This document shows positions 5,830 to 5,863 of a stretch of DNA of 5,863 bases, piece by piece; the first letter of the stretch is position 1; each line of letters begins with the position of its first letter. This DNA is from Candidatus Methylomirabilota bacterium (GTDB lineage: Bacteria; Methylomirabilota; Methylomirabilia; Methylomirabilales; JACPAU01). The stretch is taken from contig JAHFDC010000065.1 in the NCBI GenBank assembly GCA_023249205.1, positions 1 through 5,863 on the forward strand. Direction: 5' to 3'. Made by a program: the position numbers and the translations under genes. The notes below the pieces were generated by a model that was given only the letters and a program-made list of their open reading frames with translations, did not search any database and was not told where the DNA came from.

Positions 5830-5862
5830 CTAGCCGATCCCCTCGGAGATGGCCTCCGTGAG
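5830..5862 (-). CDS. Possible C-terminal end of an unidentified upstream gene
   Basis: On the minus strand one frame entering from the right edge reads LTEAISEGIG and stops with TAG at 5830-5832. The composition (an amphipathic helix end with G/C-ending codons) is plausible for the C-terminus of a real protein running in the same direction as aroE. Only ten codons are visible, so neither family nor reality can be established. Chance is a fair alternative. Confidence 0.3.
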   Translation of the reverse strand, partial: LTEAISEGIG

Positions 5863-5863
5863 G

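Noticed and set aside
5795..5830. tRNA-like segment (GTTCGAC with short pairing CGGTC/GACCG)
   Set aside because: No acceptor stem, D-arm or anticodon arm can be built at the required spacing.
5645..5833. Plus-strand frame of 62 codons in the gap before aroE
   Set aside because: It has no clear ribosome-binding site, has biased Gly/Pro/Glu/Arg content, and crosses the long palindrome; no motif is recognised.
5849..5863. Plus-strand ATG at the right edge preceded by GGAG
   Set aside because: The GGAG abuts the ATG without the needed spacing and only five codons are visible, so no gene can be supported.
1..5863. CRISPR array, insertion sequence, attachment site, toxin-antitoxin or phage-defence module
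   Set aside because: No regularly spaced direct repeats, no transposase frame with terminal repeats, and all sizeable supported genes belong to known core families; the window appears to be an ordinary type IV pilus locus.

Overview
The window is GC-rich chromosomal bacterial DNA. All recognisable genes lie on the minus strand, so transcription runs from high to low coordinates. In transcription order they are: a possible C-terminal scrap of an unidentified gene (about 5830-5862), aroE (shikimate dehydrogenase), pilB (type IV pilus extension ATPase), pilT (retraction ATPase), pilC (inner-membrane platform protein), and the 5' part of a pilS-like sensor histidine kinase gene that runs off the window at base 1.

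The order pilB-pilT-pilC-pilS (then usually pilR and pilA) is the classic type IV pilus cluster of Deltaproteobacteria in the broad sense (Geobacter, Myxococcus) and of other GC-rich, often uncultured, phyla. I infer a relative of these groups, possibly a metagenome-derived one. The sequence alone does not fix the phylum. All four complete proteins keep full-length family architecture and every hallmark motif, with no frameshift, truncation or mobile element.

Region by region: 5585-5829 is a non-coding gap of 245 bp upstream of aroE, dominated by a long REP-like hairpin (5691-5734). aroE fills 4718-5584. The gap of 89 bp between aroE and pilB carries the clearest regulatory signal: a -35 box matching TTGACA and a -10 box matching TATAAT at every position, 19 bp apart, with the -35 overlapping the aroE stop codon. 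pilB, pilT, pilC and pilS follow with gaps of 74, 42 and 69 bp. Each of these gaps contains a compact GC-rich hairpin, and none has a U-tract. This suggests one operon started by the promoter in front of pilB, with read-through from aroE also possible.

Functionally, PilB and PilT are the opposing cytoplasmic motors that act through the PilC platform to extend and retract the pilus. PilS would be the membrane sensor of the PilS-PilR pair that controls pilin expression. PilB has a complete tandem MshEN motif (24+5+24 residues), which predicts c-di-GMP control of extension. AroE is a metabolic neighbour with no evident role in pili. I see no previously undescribed system; the points of interest are regulatory.
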